DNA of 64,000 nt, from NCBI RefSeq assembly GCF_020740795.1, contig NC_067283.1:131226568-131290567 (forward strand), given 5' to 3'. Made by a program: the position numbers and the translations under genes. Positions 12,151 through 23,600 of this stretch are shown here, one piece after another (positions within the stretch are counted from its first letter, which is position 1; each line of letters starts with the position of its first letter). The DNA comes from Apus apus (lineage: Eukaryota > Chordata > Aves > Apodiformes > Apodidae). The notes below the pieces were generated by a model. The model was not told the DNA's origin, ran no database searches, and worked only from the letters and a program-made list of their open reading frames with translations.

Positions 12151-15100
12151 AGGCACTGAGCCCTTGACCACAATTCTTTAAAAGTTCTTAAGGCATCTCT
12201 TAAATAGAGAAAAATTCAAAGTATTTCAAAAGTTTAACTTGAGAAACTGGCAGGTACTACATGCAGTAGTATCAGTTACAGATATAAAACTTAAAATACC
12301 TGAAGAAAAATACAATTACATTACAGAAAAAAAGAGGACCCAAAATACTCCACTAATACCGCACAGGTAAAATTTCAGATGCAAGTAACAGAAAAATCAA
12401 ATTCCCTACCTATTTTCTGTCTAGGCAACTGTGCTAATTTTTTAAATTAACTGCAGGTAGGATAAGAAAGATCTGTTATTCACAGTTAGGAGATTTTATT
12501 AAATAACAATGAAAGTTTGAAGGTGTGGCTTTGGAAATACAAACAATTCAGTTTGATCTTTATTTGAAGGTAATTGCTGTATGTCAATTAGCCTGGGCCC
12601 CTAAGCCTGACTGTAACCTCTTTCTCACAGTTTTTACTCAAATGAGTCTTGACATTCCATCAGCCACATCTTTTTCCTTAGTAAATACTGCAAGAAAAAT
12701 AAGCAGCATGCCCTCAGAGATGTTTTTCTAACCTCAGCCTCTTTGTCTCTGCTCTAGGTTTTAGAAACACTACGTAGCACACTGAAATGCACAGAAGCTG
12801 CAACTATAACCCCACCATTACAAGTTTATATAAAGCTATGCAAAAGAGCTAATATTACATTTACTTTGAAGTAAATTGTTGCTTCTCTATCACAAGATAA
12901 ATTGTTATTGGATAGAACCCTAATATGCAGCTATCCTTATGAACCCCCACTTCTCATCCACTTTTACCTTTTAGCCCTTATTTATAAAAGTATTCTAAAT
13001 TTTACTAAATCATTACAATGACATACAACTTGTCACATAAATCAGCAATTTCCAGTTCATGCTCTCTCCTGTTATTTTTGTTCACAAGATTTAGCTGAAC
13101 ACACTTCTTCCTAATATCCTGTTAAGAAGGAGCCTTAGAAACTGCTACACAAGTCCAGATGCAAAATGAGTTTATCCCAGTTATCTTTTTTTCCAAAAGC
13201 AGCCAACAGTGAGTGCCTACAGATGAATATAAAAGCAGAAAATATGATACAGAGATACCTCTCCAGTAGATTTTTCCAGCTTCCAATGAAGTGTAACATG
13301 ATGAGTTGCTACCTAATCAAGCCAAGAAGTAGCTTTATTGTTCTAAAATAAAAACCCTTTTGTGGTTAAAGCTGTAGGAAACTGAGCCCAGATTTTCTTT
13401 TCTTGTTCGCTCAAATAACCATAACAAAATCTTGCATATAAGTCAAATCGGATTAAGTTCCTCTCTCCGCTCTTCTTCATGACCTCTAGCCTTTTGTTCC
13501 TTAATTTTTATGCAACCTGCTGCACATCAACTATTACGTGCCAATAAAATCACTGAAAGAAATGTGAATTAAAGAAGCACTTTTAAAGTTAATTTCAAGC
13601 AGGCTTCCTCCCCCAGTGATGGATGTATAATGCAGCCACTCACGCTCCTCCAGCAGTACAGCTTTGCTGCTGATCCCTGGTATAGGGAGAGACACAATGG
13701 GAAGGCTGAGGAATGGGGACACCTCAATGTGATATGGCTACTGAGAAAAAACATGGTTTGTAATGCCACTATAAAGAAAATAATCTTTTGTATGAAGAGG
13801 TATTAATATAATGAGCCCAAATTTTTAACATTACACAGTTCACAAAATGTTAGTATTATTATTTTTTATTGCAAGGAGTTAAATTACAATAATTTCTTTA
13901 ACATTAATCTACTTCCCTACAACATTGAACTACTTCTCCACAGCCATTTTTTTGAAAGGGAAAGCTCAGTCCCTGATATTGTAAATCTACTCACACATAA
14001 GGAAAATAGGATGGGTTAACTTAATCCAGTTGTTCAGCTTACTCAGTTTCTACCAGCTAGGAGTGGAACAGATGAAGTAAACAGCACACTAACTTTACAA
14101 ATACACTAAATATTCCAAATGGCTGGCTTTATTTTGCCACATTTTCCAGTTTCATAATTGCTATCTTTGAATAGTTTTACTGTTGTGTTTCTCAAGGTAG
14201 CTTGGAAGACTATTTCACAGGTATTTTTAGAGGGCTTGTTGCATTCAGTGCACTATTTCTGCCCTGTCAGAAAAGGCAGTTAGATTGATCGAACATAACA
14301 AATCATCTTCTCTGCTGATCACCTATGTATTATTCAAGTCCTTCTAGTTAGTTACAGGGATTTTCTAGCACTTGATTTTAAGATGCTGCTTTGGTTTTCC
14401 CTGTTTGTAAAGACACATGCTATGTTTGAAGGCCGGGAAAAAGAAAATTCTACACATAATCCATTTATCGACAATAACCACTAACAGCTCCGTATTTGAT
14501 TCAGTATCTGCTCTAAACACTTGACGGTGAATTTCTGAACAGGCTGATCTGAAACCCCTAGCTTTTTCTAGCACAAATGACAAAGATCTCCTGATAATCT
14601 AATTTTCAGAAAAACTACCTTCTAGTTTTTATTTTATAAGACAACATATCTACATGTATGAGGAGTACAGACAAAAACCAGTAAAATACTCACTGATCAG
14701 TAGGTTCATAATTAAAAAATAAAACACAGTTTAAGATCTGAAGTGCTTCCCAGTCAGCATCACTCAGTTTTTATATAAACTCTTTAGGGGGAAGAAGTGG
14801 ACAGAGCACAGAGAAGGGGGAAGAGAAGACCTAAAAGTACAGAAGCCATTCCTTGTGAATTCAGACAGCTCCCTCCTCCATCTAATGCAAAAATAATACA
14901 TTGAAAACTTATTAATAAAAGTCAATTAAATAAATGAGTGACTGTAAAAGCTGCAAGTTCTTCTAGTATGCACAGGACAGGATTATAATTTTATAATTTT
15001 ATTTTTTTTAACCTAAAGTTTAAAGAAATATAATATATAATATAGTCCAGCACAGAATGTCATGACTGTCTGCAAACAAACCTGCTCCACAAATAGCCAG

Positions 15101-15186
15101 ATTTACTCCAGTCCCTTGCAGAGGTTCTTCACATTCTACCATTCATTTCTTTACACAGTTAAAAATATCATGATCCTTATGTACCC
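12151..15186. other. Intergenic, no gene seen
   Basis: AT-rich DNA with no recognisable exon, repeat family or RNA gene. Open frames are short and resemble nothing I know. Confidence 0.55.
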
Positions 15187-15363
15187 AGAATCAGAATGGT
15201 TTGGGTTGGAAGGGACCTTAAAGATCATCTAGATCCAGCCCCCCAGTATAGGCAGGGATATCTCCCACTAGAGCAGGTTACTCAAGTCCCATCCAACCTG
15301 ACCTTGATCACATCCAGGGACAGGGCTTCCAGAACTTCCCTGGGCAACCTGTTGCAGTGTCTA
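15187..15363 (-). mobile_element. CR1 LINE fragment, 3' UTR only
   Basis: It begins on the plus strand with GAATCAGAATGGTTTGGG and the complement of the GATCTTTAAGGTCCC block typical of CR1 3' ends. It runs about 175 bases and stops at the 'cctgggcaacctgttgcagtgtct' equivalent. It is severely 5' truncated and intergenic. Confidence 0.85.
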
Positions 15364-16068
15364 CATAATGACACATTTCACATTTTATAGAAATAAAGTT
15401 TTACTTTGCAAAATGAAGCAGTAGAATCATGCTCTTATGCTCATCCAGGCAAAAATAAATTACTTTGTCCATGTATCTTCCCTTCTAATAAAAAATGTTG
15501 AGAAGAATAAGGAGAAACACAAGACAGCAAATAAAGAACAGGTTAATACAGGGAGAAAAAGTACAAATGCCTTTGAAATATTAATATGACGTTATACCCA
15601 GGCTCCCTACCCACACCTCATTGCAAAAGGAGTGAATGATGTTCTGTACAGCCCCAAATTACTTTATTGCAGGTTGTGGAGGATAGAGAGTATTTTGAAA
15701 TACAAGACAACTAGAAAGAGTATTGGAAGGTTTAAGATGCAAACAAAAAACAGCAAATCCCTACAGTGAAGGGATGTAAATAGCATTAGGAAAAGAACAG
15801 GGTGCATTACCATATTCCCTCAATAAGCCATTGGCTAAAGACATAAACCCAACAGTGGTTTCATCCCTTTTTTATTTCCTCTTTCTTCCCAAAACATCAA
15901 GAAAACAACAATTTGTTCTTCCTCTTATTCCTAAGGCTATCATTTGGCAGAGCCCACCTCTGCCACACAATACATTTGTTGTTCCTGTATCATATTAGGA
16001 AATTCTTCCACTTGCATATTTTTATTGATATGTAAAGTAACAAAATATTTAATGTTTGAATAATAATC

Positions 16069-16082
16069 TTTATTTCTTTATT
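16069..16082 (-). terminator. PIP4P2: Candidate PIP4P2 polyadenylation signals
   Basis: On the minus strand two AATAAA hexamers lie in tandem at 16,082-16,077 and 16,074-16,069, about 1.47 kb past the PIP4P2 stop codon. A 3' UTR of this length is plausible. Other AATAAA hexamers occur in the interval (for example near 16,173 and 16,511), so alternative ends are possible and this choice is a guess. Confidence 0.4.
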
Positions 16083-16781
16083 AGTTTGTTTGTAAAAGGT
16101 ACATTGTAATCCTGAGCTACTGCTTTTATACATTTAGCGTCATACAAAGACAGATCATTTACAGTTTGATCATTTATATTTATTGTGCTCCAAAATCCTT
16201 ATCTGAATATCATTTTGTCCTAGCAGGAACATAGATAATTTAAATTACATGTATCCCTGAAACATCCACATTAATTTACCCATCTGACCCCATTCTCTAA
16301 ATTACTACAGTCATCTAAATCACTCAGAACATTCCTTCTGAATTTAGCAATAACTTGTTTAAAACAATAAAGATGGGCAGTGCAAGAACTGGTCCCTCAA
16401 TCCTTTGTGAATACATCATTAGAAAAAACTTTCTGTTTCCGTATTCTCTGGGCAAGTCAGTGCTAAATTGACTAGATGTACTTTGATGGAATGGTCCAAG
16501 TTTCTCATTTATTACTCATTTTCTTATTACAGCAGTTAATGTGAATTTACAGTGTCTCCCTTTACAGTGACCAGTGCATAACTCTCCTGAACAAGGGAAG
16601 TCTGACATGATCAGAGAAAAGTAAGAGGCAACTCATCACCACCTTATTGTCACCTATGTGACACTGAACTATTGCGAAACAAGTCATATGAAATGCTTCC
16701 GTTAGACCCTGTAAAGGAACTTGTATGAGTAACCAGAGTTCAGTTCCATAATCCGAGCATGGCTTTTAGGATTTGCCAGTT

Positions 16782-16867
16782 AAAAAAAAAAAAACAAAAC
16801 AGAAAAACAAACAAACAAACAAAAAAAACCCCAACAACAAAAAAACAAACCCCAAACAACCAAACAC
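16782..16867. repeat. A/C-rich degenerate tract in likely PIP4P2 3' UTR
   Basis: About 86 bases that are almost only A and C on the plus strand (one G), with CAAA steps and runs of A broken by CCCC. In the PIP4P2 transcript it would be a long G/U-rich element. Confidence 0.85.
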
Positions 16868-17547
16868 CGAAGTCCCAGGATCCTCGAGAAGAAAGCATTT
16901 GTCCTAACTGAAATCCAGTCCTGGATAAATGGAAATCTGACTACCAAAATAGCATCTTTATTCCTGAAAAATCTCAAAGCATACAGTGTTTACAAATGTC
17001 TCTCTAGCAACAGTGTCAGTCTTTTGAAGTACACTCATAACTTTCATTTCCTGAATAAGGTCACTATGATCTTAGGCAAAAGATACAGTAAGCAGAGTTC
17101 AAGCAAAATGCTTATTGCTTAGGTTTTAAAGCAAGCCACTTGAATATAATTTTAGTTAAAATGTTAAGTACAAATGTGAAGCTACTGTAGAAACACTTAT
17201 AAACACTCTTGCTTTTTAATTCTTATTGATCATTTAGAAAAATGGCAGACGGATTTTAACATAACAAAGGAAATGTAAAACTTAATACTGTCTGTTGGAA
17301 TAAAATTCAACACCTATAAAGACAGAGTTATGAACATGTAAACACAGCTTTAGTATTCAGAGCTAGGGAATCTAGCAGCAAAACAAACTATTTGCATATC
17401 ATGTAGTGCAATGAACATTTGTTCTTAGAGACCCCCAGTCTTAAAACTACATTGAACAGAATGGAATCCTTACAGGAAAAGGCTTTAAAAGTGTCCAAGA
17501 TGTAATATCCAGAATTTCTAGATGGTCATCTGCTATAAGCTATTTCT

Positions 17548-17691
17548 CTACGCAAAACTGTGCTCTGGATAACTGACTTTAATGGCTCCCCAGTAGCAGG
17601 CTCTAATGAGGCAGATTAAACCTAAGAGATAAGCAATAGCCCAAGAAACGTATGTTGCGTGAAATCGCCTGGCGAAATCTTGTGTTCCAAC
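17548..17691 (-). CDS. PIP4P2: PIP4P2 coding exon 7 (last)
   Basis: It encodes residues 211-257, from [10 protein letters not shown] to SYPEHSFA and a TAG stop at 17,550-17,548. The acceptor is TTCTTAG at 17,692-17,693. It contains the second predicted membrane segment ([20 protein letters not shown], 227-246) and the short cytosolic tail. Confidence 0.97.
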   Translation of the reverse strand, partial: VGTQDFARRFHATYVSWAIAYLLGLICLIRACYWGAIKVSYPEHSFA

Positions 17692-20600
17692 CTAAGAAGA
17701 GAAAACAAAAGTGTCAAACTTCCAGCACTCTACCTGTTCCTCAGAGAAGAGCAAAAGAAGATTAAGGAGAAACATTTTGTCACTTTTTTACTCTGGTAAG
17801 GATAAATAATATATTTTATTAGCGTATTTTTGCACAGTCAATAGGATAATTTGAGCTTGGAAAGGACATCACGATGTCTCTAGTGCCAATTTCCCAATCA
17901 ATGCAGGGTCAACTCTAAGGTCAAACCAAGTTGCTCAGGGTTTTATCCCAGCTGGGTCCCAAAAAATCTCCAAGAATGGAGGCTACACAAGCCTCTACCC
18001 ACACCTTATGGAGAAACAGTTTCATAGTTTTCAAACTCAGTAAGGTTGTTTCAAAAAAACCAAAACAAAAACAAACAAACAAACAAAAAACACAAAACAA
18101 AAAAAATAATCTGTCTCTCACTGTTTTTATTTCAGGCTGTCGCTGTTTTTTATCAGGAAACTGGAAAATCCTTCCTAATTCAGACTATAATGCAAGTTAG
18201 AGGTATAATGATAATCACACTATCAATTCAACTGCAAGTAATTCCTCACACATAGTTTTCTGGGGCTGCTGGCTAGAAAGTCAGCTCTAGTAACCAGTAT
18301 CAGATACTTCAGAGCCAAGCAAGCCAGACAGTTTTCTAAGTAACAGAGTTAACAACAAAGTAAGCCTTTCAATTTGTAAATACCTTATCATCTGGTTTTA
18401 CTCCTCATTGCTTGCACAAATTCTAAAGGCGTGCACACATTTCTAACTTTTGGAATCACATTCTCCTCCACTGCCGTGGAACCTACATTCCTGGCTATAC
18501 AGCAATATGTATTTCTAGAAACCTGGACGTTTTGAGAGGCCTAGCAAGAGCAAGATGTTCCAATTATTTCTACAGTGAAGTAAAACCATTTTTCATAAAG
18601 CTTGAGTTTTTAGAGAGATTAAGAGTCAAATTTAGCATCAGGAAGAAGACAATCTAAGTGACAGAAACTTTTTTAAGAAACATTTCATTTTTCTGGCTAA
18701 CTCAGATGATTAAGTCCATGGTATTAAGAGAGAGAAAAAAACCACACAAATTTAGGTTTTACTCAAATGCTGGTTAACCAAGGGAACCTCTTTGTACACA
18801 CACACCCCTTCACACAGTTTCAAGTATATCACAGTATATTAAGTATATCACTCACAGTTAATCCAACTCCAATGAAGATGCAGATCATTCCAATTGTAAT
18901 ATATGCACAGCAGCGCCGCCGTGGCAGTGCACTTCCAACAGAAGAACTGTTAGAAAATAAATGGTATTTTACATTAAAAAACAAAACCCCCTACATAAAT
19001 AGTAACAGTTTAGCCTAAATGGGGGGAGGGGGAAGAATGGCAATACACATATACCATCTTAAGTTTATAAAGTTATAGGTAAAAGTCTACAGTTATACTA
19101 ACTGGTAAAAGATGGACTTTGTTTTAAAGGGGAATGATTGGGGAAGATTATCTAGGATCTAAAAATCTACACACTTAAACAAAGAGAGTGGTGCCACACC
19201 CACAGGTTAAGTGTGTCTACCTCCTGTATCCACAGTGCACCCAGATAAGTATCTTAAACAGCCTTTGGATTGCAAAACCCAAGTTTGCTTTGCAGCTTCA
19301 GTACATGACTTTAATACATTCACTGCATCGAAGTAACTGGAAATCTCTTCTACAACCCCTATGTGTCATGAGAAACTATCTCCTGGAACAGTTCACTCAG
19401 TACTGCTGAGTGGCTGAACTCTACCCCATTTATTAAAGGTAAGAAACCCAAACCATTTGAGTCACAAACATGAAGTATTTTTCATGTTCAACTTTTCCAA
19501 AAACTGAAACTCTGCAAACATGTTTAAGTCAGTTTTTGTAAGTTACACATGAGAATTTCTTTTTTCTTTCCAGTTTTCTTTTAGAGTTCTACCCCAAGTT
19601 ACATGAGCTGGCACAAATCACTGCTGACAACTAAGGTAAATAAATCCCCTGGAAGTTTCGTTGCTCATCATCTAGACAATGAGCTCTAAGACCAACAGCT
19701 TTGTCTCTACCTGCTACATTAAGCTAATTATTACAGTGCTTCAGTCAAACAGAATATAAAATGCAAATAAAACATTACATTCTTTACTACAGATTATAAA
19801 AAGTATTCCAGAAGCTCAGTGATGTTTAGCAAAGACATCTTGAGTCACAGATTTGCAATCACATGCAGATATGCTAATAAGGAAAATAGGAACATGCTTT
19901 AATTTCATTGAAACACAGTGAAGATAAAGGTCCATTGAAATGACCAGAGAGGCAGAGGTGCTTTAATAAAAATTTACCATTTATCTTAGAGGTACTTTTG
20001 AAACACTGTGAAGCATGCTATCATTAGTTAAGTACTTTATCTCATTCTAGAAGATCAACATGCCTTTGGAAATACTGGTATGCCTACTCTGTGTTCAAAG
20101 ATGCAAGGGAAAGTCATTTTCATCTCATGACAGTTCAACATATTCAAGATAAAAAGAAAAAAGCACTGCTGAACTATTGAAACAGTACATCTGTCACATG
20201 ACTCACCAAATTACTGGCTCCAGTTAATTAACCACATAGTAGGGCCTCATATGCTTAGCGTGTGACTAGAATTTTTTTCAGCATTCATCTTAGAAAGCCT
20301 TCAAATAGATTGGTTTAAGCTGCTTTACTCCAATACTATTTCTTTACAAGGAATTTCTAAAATGCTCCAAGGAAAAAAAAACAACAAAAAAACACACAAC
20401 GAAACACCACAAGCTAACACACACATGCTGATCTTTATCTTACAAGGCAAGGGCTGCATACAGTGACCACTCACAAGCCACCTGCTATGCATTTTCAGAG
20501 TAAGAGGAAATCTCCCAGAACTGTTCTGCTCGTTAATTTCCAAGGGGAAATTACTTCTTAGCAAAAGTCTCACCATACACATTTGGGCTTGGATTGGGGG

Positions 20601-23600
20601 GTGTGCTTACGGTGGAAGAATACCAAATTGGAGAAATAGTGGTATCTTTGCACCCTCTCATCCTACCCCTCACACACACTCCCCAAAAGCCACCCTTAAA
20701 TACCTCTACGGCCACTCTTGAAGAGGGATATGTTGTCTGGTTTCAAATTATGAGGGAAAAAACCCAAACAAAACAGAAGTTTTATAAAAGGGAGCAGGTA
20801 GGAGGCATCTACAAAAGCTGAACTGATGAGAACAGAGCCTGCCAAACTGACCTTAGATTCCCTTCTTTGCAGGATTTCCTGGCTATGTACTGAGAAAGTT
20901 AATTCTATTATAGAGCAAGATACCTTAAGATAAGCTGGTAGAAACGTCATGTTCAATACACCCAAAACACACAGTGTATTTACTGCACTGAGTATGTCAC
21001 ACAGACAAAGTTTATGTTGGGAAAGAGACCTTCACTGTCAGAGCTGCTTCCCATGATTTTGCTTTTATAACCATAATATTGCAGGTGCTGTGTGTATATT
21101 CCATCCATATTTCTCTCAAGGTCTGTTCTCTCCTACCCAGTAACAAAGGCTGGAGGAGGAACTATCACCTCAAATATTACAAAAAACAAATGTAAAGCGT
21201 CTTAATTTAATTTTAACCACCTTTTTATTTCAACAGAAAGCAAAAATGAAATAAATATATACGTTTCTATGGTCACATAACAGACCTGGGAACATTTAGC
21301 AATCCAATTAAGTAATTTATTTTTCATCTTCCGACAATATTAACCACTGGACCACTCTAAGTAGTGAGATTTCCCTCTACTCACCTCCTAACTATACATA
21401 AAAAGAACAAACTAACTTTGAATGAAGAAAACTCAAACTCAACCCCAAAACCTACCAACTGCAGCAACTTTGACAGGCACATTCAGAAATATTAAAACTG
21501 GAGTCAAAAGGACATTTTTAAACTGCAGAAGCAGTTCCCTCCATTGTGGGCCTACTGAGGGTGAAGTCTCTACAAAGCTATTCAGAAGGCAGTGGCTCTG
21601 TTTTGGAGATGCTGCTAAGGAAGCAAAAGCACCTGCCAAACCTTTGGGTGGCAATAGCAGATAGAAAAAGACACTAAAGCCAATTTAGCATCGAGCAGTA
21701 ACCAGAAGAGAGGGGAACCACTACAGATGACAGAGGTTATTAAATGAGTAGCACAGGAAGGAATGCAGGGTCTTCTGTGCTCCAAATAATAGGAATTATT
21801 GCTAGGATTTCAGACATGCTTTTTAGAAGGGCTTTTAAGAGAAAGATCAAAATGCCAGTAACTTGAAGGTGAACAGCAGTACTGAAACCAGCCTCGCAGC
21901 AGTGATGAGGTTCTGACACCTCTCTCTTTCCTACAAGTCCTGCAGACTTTATGGGGCAAAAATGTTATAAACTCATTAAGGTTCATCACCTCATCATATC
22001 TTAAAAAGAAAAATAATAAGTTATAAAGGAAAATTATAGAGATTTTGCATTTTTAAATAAAAACTTGTACCATTCAATTCTCTTTCTTTTAACTGAAGTC
22101 ATGAACCTGTGGTTTCTAGATGATTTAATAGACAGCTTGGAAAAGAGACCAGTGGACAAAAATAGTTCCTGCTTCTTCTCTGTTGTTAAATGAGAAAAAT
22201 ACCAAAAGCCTTCCTTAAACCTCTCACTGTTTTCAGAAAATAGGCTGACAAACATGTAGTATTTTGTAATCTGAAACACAAAAGAACTCTAAAACAGTGA
22301 AAGAAACTGTTTTGCCCTCATTCTCAAGTGTCATCCATAAAAACTATATTGCAGCAATTTCCTCGTTAGCTACATTTGTTGTCCAATGCAGTAGAAAATA
22401 TGCAGCTAAGGGCCTGTGTCAGGCAGGACCACTACACCTCAGAAGGGCTTCTGCAAACACCTTACCTATACAGGCACAACTAGTCTGTAGTCCAATTCTA
22501 ATGGCATCTGTTCATTTACCAGACAAGTGATTTTATTCTCTACACTACTACTGATTTCCTATCCTAAGCTGTTTTGCAAAAAAATAACTTGGGGGGCGGG
22601 GGAGGGAGGGCAGGGTGAAAGAGAGAGGGAAGAGGAAGGGAATAATCACACAGGACGATGACACAGACAAAAGAAAATACGTCACAAAATAATAAAATTG
22701 TGACCACAACAGTAGCAGGTAAATAAGATCCTGAGTTTCTTGTTTGTTTTTAATCCTGTTTCCCCCTATATCCAAGTATGAAAAACTCCCTTGTTTATGT
22801 ACTCCAAGGCACAATTGTTTTGTTTTCACTGAACTTTTTTTTTGTTACTGACCTTTTTCTGTAATAAGTTAACTTCCTCTGAAGTTTTACAAGGCATCTT
22901 TAATACTGAGATCTAGTCTCCATCAACCAAAGAGGTGGTCACAAACAAATTAATTGCAGAGATTCATTGCACTTTAAAAAAAACATTTCAAACAAAATAG
23001 TGAAAATTATTTGACAGTCTAGAAGTCTCAGCAGTTGTCTTCTTGGAAAATGTACTGTTGCAGCAATCCAAGGTGCCTTTTGCCTTAGTCTAGAGTATCT
23101 TTTCTTCAGTGACAATCACCAGCTGAGTCAACAGAAGCAATCAATAGTTTTGCATCTGGCTACGACTAATGAAAAAAGTATTGCATTAATAAGCTGAACT
23201 ACAGAACCCCACATTCCCTTCTGACTACTTGGCTACAGGTACCACAACCTCTGATGAAGGACTGATAAAGAATAGCAGCTCACTGCAGTTATTTATTTCA
23301 TCATCATGACTCAAAGCTGTGCCTCACCTATACTGTGCCCTATATCCATACATTAGAAATGTTTATGCTGCTGGAAGCACAGAACTCCTGACCATTGCAT
23401 CTCAAAGCAGGAAGACACCAAGAAACTCATTGAAAGCAAAATTACAATAGTGCATAGTTTGCAAACTCAGCCCTAGGGCAGAAATGTCTATTTGTTAAAA
23501 TTTGGTTTGTACTCTGCAACTCAGTTGCCACACAAGCTGTCACTTTCACAAACCAAACTGCACAGATGCTCCAGTTTTACTATATACAGATAACATGCTT

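Larger units (their letters stand above)
16050..17547 (-). other. PIP4P2: Probable PIP4P2 3' UTR
   Basis: This is AT-rich sequence after the PIP4P2 stop with no other gene in it. It contains the A/C tract at 16,782-16,867, which would read as a G/U-rich stretch in the mRNA. The extent depends on which polyadenylation signal is used. Confidence 0.45.

Noticed and set aside
16782-16867. A-rich tract as the tail of a processed pseudogene or SINE
   Set aside because: No gene-like or SINE-like sequence precedes it on either strand, and C runs are mixed through it.
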